Translations under genes and position numbers: made by a program
In this document: one piece after another, positions 55,574 through 63,726 of the stretch
Numbering within the stretch: position 1 is the first letter of the stretch
How the letters are laid out: the number at the start of each line of letters is the position of its first letter
DNA from: Myxococcus xanthus
GTDB taxonomy: Bacteria > Myxococcota > Myxococcia > Myxococcales > Myxococcaceae
Direction of reading: 5' to 3'
Length of the DNA: 64,000 nt
NCBI RefSeq assembly: GCF_900106535.1
Contig: NZ_FNOH01000002.1
Span: 434,001 to 498,000, forward strand
Notes under the pieces: model-generated
What the model saw: the letters and a program-made list of their open reading frames with translations, nothing else
What the model was told of the DNA's origin: nothing
Database searches by the model: none

Positions 55574-57088
55574 GTGCGAGCACTAGGGTGGTGGGATGTG
55601 GCCATCGTGGGGGGAGGCGCCAGCGGCACGCTGCTGGCCGTGCAGCTCCTGAGGAGCGCGCGTGCGCCGCTCCACGTGGCCTTGGTGGAGCGGAGCGGGC
55701 GGGCGGGCCTGGGACTGGCGTATTCGACGACGAGCCCATGTCACCTGCTGAACGTGCCAGCGGCGCGGATGGGGGCCCTCGCGGACGACCCGGAGCACTT
55801 CCTGCGCTGGGTGCGCCGTGAGTTGCCGGACACGGCGCCCGGCGCGTTCGTCTCCCGCCAGCGCTATGGCCGCTACCTGGAGTCGGTGCTGCGCGAGGCG
55901 CGCGCCCACGCCGCGCAGGGCGTGCATCTGGAAGTGGTGACCAGCGACGTCGCCTCGGTCGAGGAGACGGACGACGGCGCGGTGCGCGTCGCGCTGGCCA
56001 GCGGGGGACAGTTGGAGGCCCGGACCGTGGTGCTGGCCCTGGGCAACGCGCTGCCCTCCAACCTGCGCGTGCCCGACGGCGGGCTATACGCCAGCCGCCG
56101 GTATCACCGCTCCCCTTGGGCTCAAGACGCGCTCCGGGGCGTGTCCGCCACCGACGACGTGCTGCTCATCGGCACGGGGCTCACCATGGTGGACACCGTA
56201 TTGTCGCTGATGGAGATGGGACACCGGGGGCACATCCATGCGCTGTCCCGGCACGGCCTGTTGCCCCACGTGCACCAGGAGATACCCCGGGCAGGCGCCA
56301 CGACGTATGCCTCGCCCGGCATCCGGGAGGCGCTGCGGGCCCTGCGCCAGGAGGTGCGGCGCGAGCGCGGCGACATGAGCGTGACGGGCACGCACTCCGT
56401 TCCCGTGCGCATCCGCCCCATCCTCCACCTCTTGCGCCGGGAGGTGCGGCGCGCGGCGGAGGCGGGCGCGGACTGGCGGACGGTGGTGGACGCGCTGCGG
56501 CCCGTGACGATACCGCTGTGGCAGCGGTTGCCGGTGGGCGAGCGACAGCGCTTCCTCCGGCACCTGCGCTCGTACTGGGACGTGCACCGGCACCGGATGG
56601 CGCCCTGCATCGGCGAGACGGTGGAGCGGCTGCGGCGCGAGGGCCGGCTGACGCTCCATGCGGCGCGCGTCCGGAGCTTCGCGCTGGAGGCGTCCGGCGT
56701 GGAAGTCCGCGTACGCCCTCGGGGCCAGGGCGAGGAGGAGACGCTGCACGTCCAGCACGTCATCAACTGCACGGGGCCAGAGGGCGCCATGACGCGCGGC
56801 CATCCGGTGCTGGGTGGGCTGGTGGAGGCCGGGCTGGTGCGCCCGGACGTCCTGGGCATGGGACTGGCCACGGACGCTGACGGCGCGCTGCTGGGCGCGG
56901 GTGGACGTGCCTCTGGACGCCTCTACACCCTGGGCCCGCCGCGCCGGGGCGAGTTGTGGGAGACGACGGCCGTCCCCGAGATTCGAGGCCAGGCGCGGGA
57001 GCTGGCGTGGCACCTGCTCCAGCGCCTGTCATCCACGCGCGCGCCTCGACCCGTAATGGAAGCGGCGGGCGCTCCGCTCGACGGGTAG
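55574..57088 (+). CDS. FAD/NAD(P)-binding protein (COG4529-like)
   Basis: 504 residues if GTG 55574 is the start; GTG further in (before AIVGGGASG) is an alternative and no strong ribosome site decides. The N-terminal Rossmann motif VAIVGGGASGTLLAVQLL binds FAD, AGLGLAYSTTSPCHLLN is the family signature, and a second dinucleotide site DVLLIGTGLTMVDTVLS sits near the middle. It resembles the FAD/NAD(P)-binding proteins of unknown substrate often annotated as hydroxyacylglutathione hydrolase-like. Role unknown. The convergent decarboxylase-like gene is nine bases downstream. Confidence 0.75.
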   Translation: MRALGWWDVAIVGGGASGTLLAVQLLRSARAPLHVALVERSGRAGLGLAYSTTSPCHLLNVPAARMGALADDPEHFLRWVRRELPDTAPGAFVSRQRYGRYLESVLREARAHAAQGVHLEVVTSDVASVEETDDGAVRVALASGGQLEARTVVLALGNALPSNLRVPDGGLYASRRYHRSPWAQDALRGVSATDDVLLIGTGLTMVDTVLSLMEMGHRGHIHALSRHGLLPHVHQEIPRAGATTYASPGIREALRALRQEVRRERGDMSVTGTHSVPVRIRPILHLLRREVRRAAEAGADWRTVVDALRPVTIPLWQRLPVGERQRFLRHLRSYWDVHRHRMAPCIGETVERLRREGRLTLHAARVRSFALEASGVEVRVRPRGQGEEETLHVQHVINCTGPEGAMTRGHPVLGGLVEAGLVRPDVLGMGLATDADGALLGAGGRASGRLYTLGPPRRGELWETTAVPEIRGQARELAWHLLQRLSSTRAPRPVMEAAGAPLDG

Positions 57089-57097
57089 CGCCCGGCG

Positions 57098-57883
57098 TTA
57101 CTCGGCGGACACCGCCACGATGCCCAGTCCTTCCACCGTGAGTTGCACCCGGTCCCCCGGGCGCAGCATGTGCGCCGCGGTGGCGGCGCCCGCGAGCACG
57201 ATGCTCCCCGCCGGCAACACCTGGCCGCGCTGGGCCAACAGCTCACACAACTGGATGACGGAGACGACAGGGTCGCCAGAGATGGCATCCGCGCGGGCGG
57301 ATTGAACGGGCTCGCCATTCACCGACAGGGTCATCTCCAGCCGCGTGAGGTCCATCGCGCGCGGAGGATGCTCGGCGGTGCCCAGCACGAACAGCGAGGA
57401 CGACGCGTTGTCCGCCACCACGTCCGGCAGGGAGAAGTACTTGAAGTCGCGGTAGCGCGAGTCGAGGATTTCCATCGCCGCGAACACGGACTCGCAGGCG
57501 TCCAGCACCTCGTCGCGCGTCACCGTGCCGCGAAGCTCACGCGCGGTGCGGAAGGCAATCTCCGGCTCGATTTTGGGGTGGACGCCCTGTGACAGTTGAA
57601 TCACGCCGCCAGCGGGCACCTGCATCCGGTCCGTGAGTACGCCATACACGGGCGAGTCCAGGTTCATCTGCTTGCGCTTGGCCTCGGAGGTGAGGCCCAT
57701 CTTCAAGCCCACCACGCGCTCGCCGTGGGACAGGCGCAGCCGGATTCCGGCCTCCTGGATGGCGTAGGCATCCGGCACGCTCAACGCGGGTTGCTCGCGG
57801 GTGAGGGGCGCCACCTCGCGACGCTCCAGCCTGGCCGAGTCCAGGAAATGTGCCAGTGCCTCGTGGTCCACGGTCGCGGTCAT
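57098..57883 (-). CDS. 4-oxalocrotonate decarboxylase / 2-oxopent-4-enoate hydratase family protein
   Basis: 261 residues from ATG 57883, preceded by GAGAGGGACGGGG. Fumarylacetoacetase-fold enzyme with GLKMGLTSEAKRKQM, the metal-site EPEIAF and EILDSRYRDFKYFSLPDVVADNASS, typical of 2-oxo-3-hexenedioate decarboxylase and its hydratase partner. In the 2-aminomuconate route the deaminase product 4-oxalocrotonate needs exactly this step, and the five upstream-acting genes lie at 60281-64000, so decarboxylase is the more likely reading. Decarboxylase and hydratase cannot be told apart with certainty here. Confidence 0.8.
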   Translation of the reverse strand: MTATVDHEALAHFLDSARLERREVAPLTREQPALSVPDAYAIQEAGIRLRLSHGERVVGLKMGLTSEAKRKQMNLDSPVYGVLTDRMQVPAGGVIQLSQGVHPKIEPEIAFRTARELRGTVTRDEVLDACESVFAAMEILDSRYRDFKYFSLPDVVADNASSSLFVLGTAEHPPRAMDLTRLEMTLSVNGEPVQSARADAISGDPVVSVIQLCELLAQRGQVLPAGSIVLAGAATAAHMLRPGDRVQLTVEGLGIVAVSAE

Positions 57884-58084
57884 CCCCGTCCCTCTCTTGG
57901 TCGTTCCGGCCACGCCAGGATGGCGCACCACCCGGATGGTGGCGCGGAGCTTCCGGCACCCGAACGCGGACGCGCAAGTCTCGCGAACGCGGCCCGGCCT
58001 GAAGCGGACGCTGGCCTTTCAGCTCGCCGTGCTACATAGCGCAGAGCCCCCGGCCGGGTGGGATTCTCCGAAGGAGCTGTTTTC

Positions 58085-58693
58085 ATGCGATACCCCAGCA
58101 TCATCGCGGCCCTGCTTTTCACCGCCACCACCGCGAGCGCCCAGGAATACGACGAGCACGCCCACGACGGCTTCTACCTGCGCCTGCAGGTGGGCGGTGG
58201 CTATCTCCGAGCCAAGGCGACTGACGTCTCGCCCGATCTCGTGGTGAAGGGCGGCGGCGCCAACATCAACGCGGAGCTCGGCTTCGCGCTCGTCAACAAC
58301 TTCATCCTCTACGCGAAGTTCTACGGTGCGTCCGCCCCCAACCCGAGCCTCCAGGTGGGGGACCTCACCGTCGAAGGGCAGAACGAGAACTTGAGCGAGA
58401 ACTTCGGCGCCGTGGGCTTGGGCGTCACCTATTACATCATGCCCGCGAACGTGTATCTGTCCGGTGCGCTCACGTACACGCAGCTCAGCGTCACCGACGA
58501 CGGTGAGAAGGTGGCCGAGTCGGACATCGGCGGCGGACTGCACCTGGGCGTGGGCAAGGAGTGGTGGGTGAGCAAGAACTGGGGCCTCGGCATCGGTGCC
58601 GAGCTGGCCCTGGGCCGCATCCGGAACGAGTCGAACAGCGATAGCTGGAACGTCACCAACGTGTCGCTCGTCTTCTCCGCGACGTACAACTGA
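58085..58693 (+). CDS. Outer-membrane beta-barrel protein
   Basis: 202 residues from ATG 58085 (AAGGAG upstream), with signal peptide cut near TASA-QE. The mature part is beta-strand-rich with alternating residues (FYLRLQVGGGYLRAKA, GLGVTYYIMPANVYLSGAL, LHLGVGKEWWVSKNWGLGIG) and ends VSLVFSATYN with a C-terminal aromatic-containing strand, as for small eight-stranded OmpW/OmpX-like barrels. Function unknown; it is unrelated in strand to the catabolic operon. Confidence 0.75.
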   Translation: MRYPSIIAALLFTATTASAQEYDEHAHDGFYLRLQVGGGYLRAKATDVSPDLVVKGGGANINAELGFALVNNFILYAKFYGASAPNPSLQVGDLTVEGQNENLSENFGAVGLGVTYYIMPANVYLSGALTYTQLSVTDDGEKVAESDIGGGLHLGVGKEWWVSKNWGLGIGAELALGRIRNESNSDSWNVTNVSLVFSATYN

Positions 58694-58717
58694 GCGGCGC
58701 CGCCGCGGAGGCCAGCC

Positions 58718-59500
58718 TCAGCCCTGCTGGTTGAGGCTGGCCGCGAGCGCGCGCACCGCCACGCGCGGGCTGAAGCGCACGCCCAGGGTCCCCACCCAGT
58801 TGAGCAGTCCGTGGATGGAGAGCACCCGGCCGCGCATCATCATCGCGTAGGCATGGGCGGCCACGTCCTCCGCCTTGGCCACGCCCGGCTGCTGGAACAG
58901 CCGCGTCTGGCCGTTGCCCGCGCGCTGGGTGAACTCCGTGTGCGTGGCACCCGGACAGTGGCACGTCACCGTCACGCCCGTGCCCTTCAGTTCGTGCGCC
59001 AGCGCCTCCGACAGGGACACCACGAAGGCCTTAGTCGCGAAGTACGTGGCCATGAAGGGGCCGGGCTGAAAGGCCGCGGTGGAGGCGACGTTGAGGATGC
59101 GCCCGCTGCCCCGCTCCTGCATGGGCCGCGCGAACAGGTGCGACAGCTTCAGGAGGGCGGTGCAGTTGACCTCCACCATCTCCGCCTCCCGCGCCAGGTC
59201 CTGCGCCAGGAAGGGACCGCACGAACCGAAGCCCGCGTTGTTCACCAGGAACTCCACCGCCAGCCCCTTCGCGCGCACGGCCTCGAAGAGCTGCTCGGGA
59301 GACTCCGGCCGGCCCAGGTCCGCTGGGAAGACGTGTGCCTTCACGCCATGGGCCTGCTCCAGCTTCGCCGCCAGCGCCTCCAGCCGAGTCGCGCTGCGCG
59401 CGACCAGGATGACGTCGTGTCCGTCCTTCGCGAACAGGTGTGCGAACTGCTCTCCCAAACCCGCCGAAGCCCCGGTGATGAGCGCCACTTTCCGCGACAT
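58718..59500 (-). CDS. Short-chain dehydrogenase/reductase
   Basis: 260 residues from ATG 59500 (GGAGG upstream). Classical SDR motifs: TGASAGLGEQFAH, NNAGFGS, the Ser of ASTAAF, and YFATK with the catalytic Tyr and Lys. NAD(P)-dependent reduction of a carbonyl or the reverse. Substrate not evident. It lies between the decarboxylase-like gene and the aminomuconate operon but opposite in strand to the latter. Confidence 0.88.
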   Translation of the reverse strand: MSRKVALITGASAGLGEQFAHLFAKDGHDVILVARSATRLEALAAKLEQAHGVKAHVFPADLGRPESPEQLFEAVRAKGLAVEFLVNNAGFGSCGPFLAQDLAREAEMVEVNCTALLKLSHLFARPMQERGSGRILNVASTAAFQPGPFMATYFATKAFVVSLSEALAHELKGTGVTVTCHCPGATHTEFTQRAGNGQTRLFQQPGVAKAEDVAAHAYAMMMRGRVLSIHGLLNWVGTLGVRFSPRVAVRALAASLNQQG

Positions 59501-59679
59501 GATGTTTCCTCCAGGTGTCGCGTTATAGCCGAGCGGCTCGAGCGTGGCGGTCCCGCCAACATTCATCCACCCCGGCAGGTGGGACTGACGGGCGGCCTCG
59601 TGGCTTCAGGGAACGCCCACCCGCTTGCCGCGCCCCGGCGGGGTGGTGAGCTTCCCGTCCACCCAGGGAGGGGCGATCT

Positions 59680-59937
59680 ATGAAGCGGGGCATTCTCACG
59701 GGCTTCACCACCGGGCTGCTGATGGCCACCGCGGCCTCCGCATGCCCCACCTGCCGCCCCGACGTGGTGGCCACCATCCTCGATGAGCACTTCTGGGGCC
59801 GGTTGTCCCTCACCGCCCTGCCCTTCCTCATCCTTGTGATCGTCCTGGGCGCGCGGTTCTTCGTCGCGCGAGAAATTCCTCCCCCCGTGCCGGTGAAGCA
59901 GCGCGCACGGAAACAGGGGCGGGAGCGCTCCCGATGA
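59680..59937 (+). CDS. Small membrane protein with CPTC motif
   Basis: 85 residues from ATG 59680. A hydrophobic N-terminus (GFTTGLLMATAASA) is followed by CPTCRPD and a membrane span (LTALPFLILVIVLGARFFVA), with a basic, Pro-rich tail. The CPTC pair could serve in disulfide or metal chemistry. Family not recognised. Its stop is overlapped by the ATGA start of a possible 23-residue frame. Confidence 0.65.
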   Translation: MKRGILTGFTTGLLMATAASACPTCRPDVVATILDEHFWGRLSLTALPFLILVIVLGARFFVAREIPPPVPVKQRARKQGRERSR

Positions 59938-60005
59938 GTGCCCGGAATCGCGGCCCGCTCGTGCTCGCGGGACTGCTGCTGGGCGTTGGGCCGCGCGGGC
60001 CGTGA
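59934..60005 (+). CDS. Possible 23-residue leader-like ORF or truncated gene
   Basis: ATG overlaps the preceding stop in ATGA, as in coupled genes, and encodes a basic start plus a hydrophobic stretch (GPLVLAGLLLGVG) before a stop at 60003. A run of eight C shortly after suggests that a frame change could hide a longer protein, but no downstream continuation is recognisable. Confidence 0.3.
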   Translation: MSARNRGPLVLAGLLLGVGPRGP

Positions 60006-60280
60006 GGACCCGGCCCCCCCCGGGCGGACTGCGCGTGCCCCACCCCGCGCACTGACAGCGGCTGCACCGCATGGCGCAGCTCGCGACCCCGCGCGCGTTC
60101 GCGCAGTGCGGCATTCCTCGAGCCGTCCAGGCGGGCGACCCCGATTCCATGACAGTGGACTGCGGGCGCGCGTGGCGCTGGTGAGGTACGGAGGGGCGGC
60201 GTACATTGCGCGCCCTCCCACAGGGCTGGCGGGGTTCACCGTCGCCGGGCCATGGGCAGGCGCTACCGGAGGGCTCGGCC
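60006..60280. other. Intergenic region before the aminomuconate operon
   Basis: 275 bases. GC-rich with a homopolymer C8 near 60013-60020 and no recognisable protein in any frame. GGAGGG before ATG 60281 is the operon's ribosome site. No promoter hexamers could be assigned. Confidence 0.4.
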
Positions 60281-61723
60281 ATGGAGAAGGTTCTCAACTA
60301 CATCGGTGGTGAGCTGCTGCCCGCACGCGGAGGCGGGTGGCTGGACAAGCCCGAGCCCGCGACGGCCGAGACGTATGCCCACGTGCCGGACTCCGACGCG
60401 TCCGACGTCCAGCACGCGGTGGAGGCCGCCGCGCGGGCCTTCCCCGCCTGGGCCGCCACCCCGGCCACCGAGCGCTCACGCATGCTGCGCCGTATCGCGG
60501 ACGGCATCCGGAGCCGCCTGGACGCCTTCGCCCGCGCGGAGTCCATCGACACCGGCAAGCCGCTGTCGGTCGCCTCCACGGTGGACATCCCGCGCAGCAT
60601 CCTCAACTTCGAGTTCTTCGCGGACGCGGTGACGCAGTTCTCCAGCGAGGCGCACCAGACGGACGACGTGGCCCTCAACTACACCCTGCGCGCGCCGCTG
60701 GGCGTGGTGGGCTGCATCTCCCCGTGGAACCTGCCGCTGTACCTGCTGACGTGGAAGATTGCCCCGGCGCTCGCCATGGGGAACTGCGTGGTGGCCAAGC
60801 CGTCCGAGGTGACGCCGATGACGGCGTACCTGCTGGCCCAGGTCTGCCGCGACGTGGGCCTGCCACCGGGCGTGCTCAACCTGGTGCACGGCCTGGGCCC
60901 CAAGGTGGGCGCCGCGATGAGCGAGCACCCGGACATCAGCGCCATCTCCTTCACCGGCAGCACCCGCACCGGCGCGGAGATTGCCCGCGTGGCCGCGCCC
61001 GCCTTCAAGAAGCTGTCGCTGGAGATGGGCGGAAAGAATCCCAACGTCATCTTCGCGGACTGCGACTTCGATGAGGCGCTGGCCACCACGCTGCGCTCGT
61101 CCTTCGCCAACCAGGGGCAAATCTGTCTCTGCGGCCCGCGCATCTTCGTCCAGCGGCCCCTCTACGAGCGCTTCAAGGAGGCGCTGGTCACCCGCACGCG
61201 CGCGCTCAAGGTGGGAGACCCGCTGGAGGCGGGCACGGACCAGGGCGCGCTGGTGTCGCAGCAGCACTTCGACAAGGTGCTGGGCTACGTGAGCCTGGCG
61301 AAGCAGGAGGGTGGCCGCATCCTCACCGGCGGACAGCGCGCCAACGTGCCCGGACGCTGCCGCAACGGCTGGTTCGTGGAGCCCACCCTCATCGAGGGCC
61401 TGGACGCGGGGTGCCGCACCAACCAGGAAGAAATCTTCGGCCCGGTGGCCAGCATCATGCCCTTCGACTCGGAGGACGAGGTGCTCGCGTGGGCCAACTC
61501 CACCCGGTACGGCCTGGCCGCCAGCGTGTGGACCCAGGACGTGAAGCGCGCGCACCGCTTCGCCTCGCGGCTGCACAGCGGCATCGTCTGGGTGAACACG
61601 TGGATGCTGCGCGATTTGCGCACGCCCTTCGGCGGCGTGAAGGACTCCGGTGTGGGACGCGAGGGCGGCTGGGACGCGCTGCGCTTCTTCACCGAGCCGA
61701 AGAACGTCTGCATCAAGCTGTGA
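60281..61723 (+). CDS. amnC: 2-aminomuconate 6-semialdehyde dehydrogenase (aldehyde dehydrogenase)
   Basis: 480 residues from ATG 60281. Catalytic residues are Cys282 in NQGQICLC, Glu248 in LEMGGKNP and Asn150 in SPWNLPL; NAD-binding shows SFTGSTRTGAEIA. Length and neighbours match the aminomuconate semialdehyde dehydrogenase of the kynurenine pathway, which oxidises the product of ACMS decarboxylase before it cyclises to picolinate. A generic aldehyde dehydrogenase cannot be excluded by sequence alone, but the next four genes are the same pathway. The start of the open frame 75 bases upstream is not needed. Confidence 0.88.
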   Translation: MEKVLNYIGGELLPARGGGWLDKPEPATAETYAHVPDSDASDVQHAVEAAARAFPAWAATPATERSRMLRRIADGIRSRLDAFARAESIDTGKPLSVASTVDIPRSILNFEFFADAVTQFSSEAHQTDDVALNYTLRAPLGVVGCISPWNLPLYLLTWKIAPALAMGNCVVAKPSEVTPMTAYLLAQVCRDVGLPPGVLNLVHGLGPKVGAAMSEHPDISAISFTGSTRTGAEIARVAAPAFKKLSLEMGGKNPNVIFADCDFDEALATTLRSSFANQGQICLCGPRIFVQRPLYERFKEALVTRTRALKVGDPLEAGTDQGALVSQQHFDKVLGYVSLAKQEGGRILTGGQRANVPGRCRNGWFVEPTLIEGLDAGCRTNQEEIFGPVASIMPFDSEDEVLAWANSTRYGLAASVWTQDVKRAHRFASRLHSGIVWVNTWMLRDLRTPFGGVKDSGVGREGGWDALRFFTEPKNVCIKL

Positions 61724-61756
61724 GCCCCCTACCCCCCCACGTGAGGAGAGCACACC

Positions 61757-62188
61757 GTGAGCAGTGACAGCGCACGAGTCGATTCGCAGAAGGCCCCCGA
61801 ACCGGTGGGCCTGTACCCTCACGCCCGGCGCGTGGGCAACCTCCTGTTCCTGTCCGGCGTGGGCCCGCGCGAGCGCGGCACGAAGAAGATTCCCGGTGTG
61901 GAGCTGGACGCGGAGGGCAACATCGTCTCGTACGACATCGAGGCGCAGTGCCACTCGGTGTTCCGCAACGTCCGCTACATCCTGGAGGACGCGGGCGCGT
62001 CCTGGGACAAGCTGGTGGACGTGACGGTGTACCTCACCGACATGAAGAAGGACTTTCCCACCTTCAACCGGCTGTGGGCGGAGTACTTCAAGGACAACCC
62101 GCCGTGCCGCACCACGCTCGAAATCAACCGGCTGCCCACGCCGATTGCCATCGAGCTCAAGTGCATCGCCACCATCGGAGGTGAATGA
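61757..62188 (+). CDS. amnE: 2-aminomuconate deaminase (RidA/YjgF family)
   Basis: 143 residues from GTG 61757 after GAGGAGAG. RidA fold markers LYPHARRVGNLLFLSGVGPRERGT and the C-terminal CRTTLEINRLPTPIAIELKC, with the conserved Arg of the C-R-T-T turn. In this operon it is best read as 2-aminomuconate deaminase, giving 4-oxalocrotonate, rather than a general imine deaminase. The stop is immediately followed by the next ATG. Confidence 0.85.
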   Translation: MSSDSARVDSQKAPEPVGLYPHARRVGNLLFLSGVGPRERGTKKIPGVELDAEGNIVSYDIEAQCHSVFRNVRYILEDAGASWDKLVDVTVYLTDMKKDFPTFNRLWAEYFKDNPPCRTTLEINRLPTPIAIELKCIATIGGE

Positions 62189-62713
62189 ATGGGCCGCCTG
62201 ACCCCCATCAACTTCAAGAAGTGGATTGATGAGCACCGCCACCTGCTCAAGCCCCCCGTGGGCAACCAGCAGGTGTGGGAGGACCGGGAGTTCATGGTCA
62301 CCGTCGTCGGCGGGCCCAATGCGCGCACGGACTTCCACATCAACGAGGGCGAGGAGTTCTTCTACCAGCTCGAGGGCACGATGAACCTGCGGGTCATCGA
62401 CGAGGGCCAGGTGCAGGACATCCCCATCCACGAAGGGGAGATATTCCTGCTGCCGCCCAACGTGCCCCACTCGCCCCAGCGTCCCGCGGGCACAGTGGGC
62501 CTGGTGCTGGAGCGCCGCCGCCAGCCGAAGGAGCTGGATGGCTTCATGTGGCTGTGCCCGCAGTGCGGCGAGAAGCTCTACGAAGAGTTCGTGCATGTCA
62601 CCAACCTGGTGACGCAGCTTCCGCCCATCTTCGAGCACTTCTACGGCAACCCCGACAACTGCACCTGCAAGAAGTGCGGGACGAAGGTGGTCAAGGGAGG
62701 TCCCGCCCGTTGA
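62189..62713 (+). CDS. nbaC: 3-hydroxyanthranilate 3,4-dioxygenase
   Basis: 174 residues, the usual bacterial length. Fe(II) ligands H50, E56 and H94 (DFHINEGEEFFYQ, NVPHSPQ) and substrate residues R46, R98 and E109 match the known enzyme, and the C-terminal rubredoxin-like pair is CPQC (C123, C126) and CKKC (C160, C163). It opens 3-hydroxyanthranilate to ACMS with O2. The gene is in the operon between the deaminase and ACMS decarboxylase, the next enzyme in the route. Confidence 0.95.
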   Translation: MGRLTPINFKKWIDEHRHLLKPPVGNQQVWEDREFMVTVVGGPNARTDFHINEGEEFFYQLEGTMNLRVIDEGQVQDIPIHEGEIFLLPPNVPHSPQRPAGTVGLVLERRRQPKELDGFMWLCPQCGEKLYEEFVHVTNLVTQLPPIFEHFYGNPDNCTCKKCGTKVVKGGPAR

Positions 62714-63726
62714 AAGTCGACATCCACACGCACCTCCTCCCCGCCCACCTGCCGCGCTTCGCCGAGCGCTACGGCTACGGCGGCTTCATCACCCTGGACC
62801 ACCATGCGCCCTGCCGCGCGCGCATGCTCCGGGATGACGGCAAGTTCTTCCGCGAAATCGAAAGCAACTGCTGGGACCCGGTGAAGCGCATCGAGGAGTG
62901 CGACGCGGCCGGCGTCCACGTCCAGGTGCTGTCCACGATTCCCGTCATGTTCGGCTACTGGACGAAGCCCGAGCACGGCGCGGACCTGGCGCGCTTCCTC
63001 AATGACCACCTCGCCTCCGTGGTGCACGCGCACCCCAAGCGCTTCGTGGGCCTGGGCACGGTGCCGCTCCAGTCCCCGGAGCTGGCGGTGCGCGAGCTGG
63101 AGCGCTGCGTGAAGGAGTTGGGGCTGGCGGGCGTGCAGATTGGCTCGCACGTCAACGACTGGAACCTGTCCGACCCGGCGCTGTTCCCCTTCTTCGAGGC
63201 CGCCAGCGAGCTGGGCGCGTCCGTCTTCGTCCACCCGTGGGACATGATGGGCGAGGCGAAGATGCAGAAGTACTGGCTGCCGTGGCTGGTGGGCATGCCG
63301 GCCGAGGTGTCGCTGGCCATCTGCTCCGTCATCTTCGGCGGCGTGCTGGAGCGGCTGCCCAAGCTGCGCTTCGCCTTCGCGCACGGCGGCGGCGCGTTCC
63401 CACACACGCTCGGCCGGATTCAGCACGGCTTCGAGGCCCGGCCTGACCTGGTGGCCGTGGACAACAAGGTGCCGCCCCGGGACTACCTGGGCCGCTTCTG
63501 GGTGGACTCGCTGGTCCACGACCCGGAGGCGCTGCGCTACATCGTCCGGCTCTTCGGGCAGGACAAGGTGGCGCTCGGCAGTGACTACCCCTTCCCCCTG
63601 GGCGAGGACCGCCCGGGCACGCTCATCGAGTCCCTGACCGAGCTGGAACCCGCCGCGCGGGAGCGGCTGCTCTGGCGCAACGCCTTCGATTGGCTGGGAC
63701 GCGCCCCCGAGGACTTCGCACCATGA
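62710..63726 (+). CDS. 2-amino-3-carboxymuconate-6-semialdehyde (ACMS) decarboxylase
   Basis: 338 residues from TTG 62710, overlapping the previous stop (TTGA). Amidohydrolase family with metal ligands H6 and H8 in DIHTHLLP, a His in SVFVHPWDMM, the acid-base His in FAFAHGGGAFP and Asp in GSDYPFPLG, as in bacterial ACMSD. It removes CO2 from ACMS, directing flux to catabolism instead of NAD synthesis. The longer upstream frame lies within the dioxygenase gene and is spurious. The stop overlaps the kynureninase start (ATGA). Confidence 0.94.
   Translation: MKVDIHTHLLPAHLPRFAERYGYGGFITLDHHAPCRARMLRDDGKFFREIESNCWDPVKRIEECDAAGVHVQVLSTIPVMFGYWTKPEHGADLARFLNDHLASVVHAHPKRFVGLGTVPLQSPELAVRELERCVKELGLAGVQIGSHVNDWNLSDPALFPFFEAASELGASVFVHPWDMMGEAKMQKYWLPWLVGMPAEVSLAICSVIFGGVLERLPKLRFAFAHGGGAFPHTLGRIQHGFEARPDLVAVDNKVPPRDYLGRFWVDSLVHDPEALRYIVRLFGQDKVALGSDYPFPLGEDRPGTLIESLTELEPAARERLLWRNAFDWLGRAPEDFAP

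Noticed and set aside
60476..62638. A 720-residue minus-strand open frame
   Set aside because: Antisense to three well-identified catabolic genes; no conserved motif.
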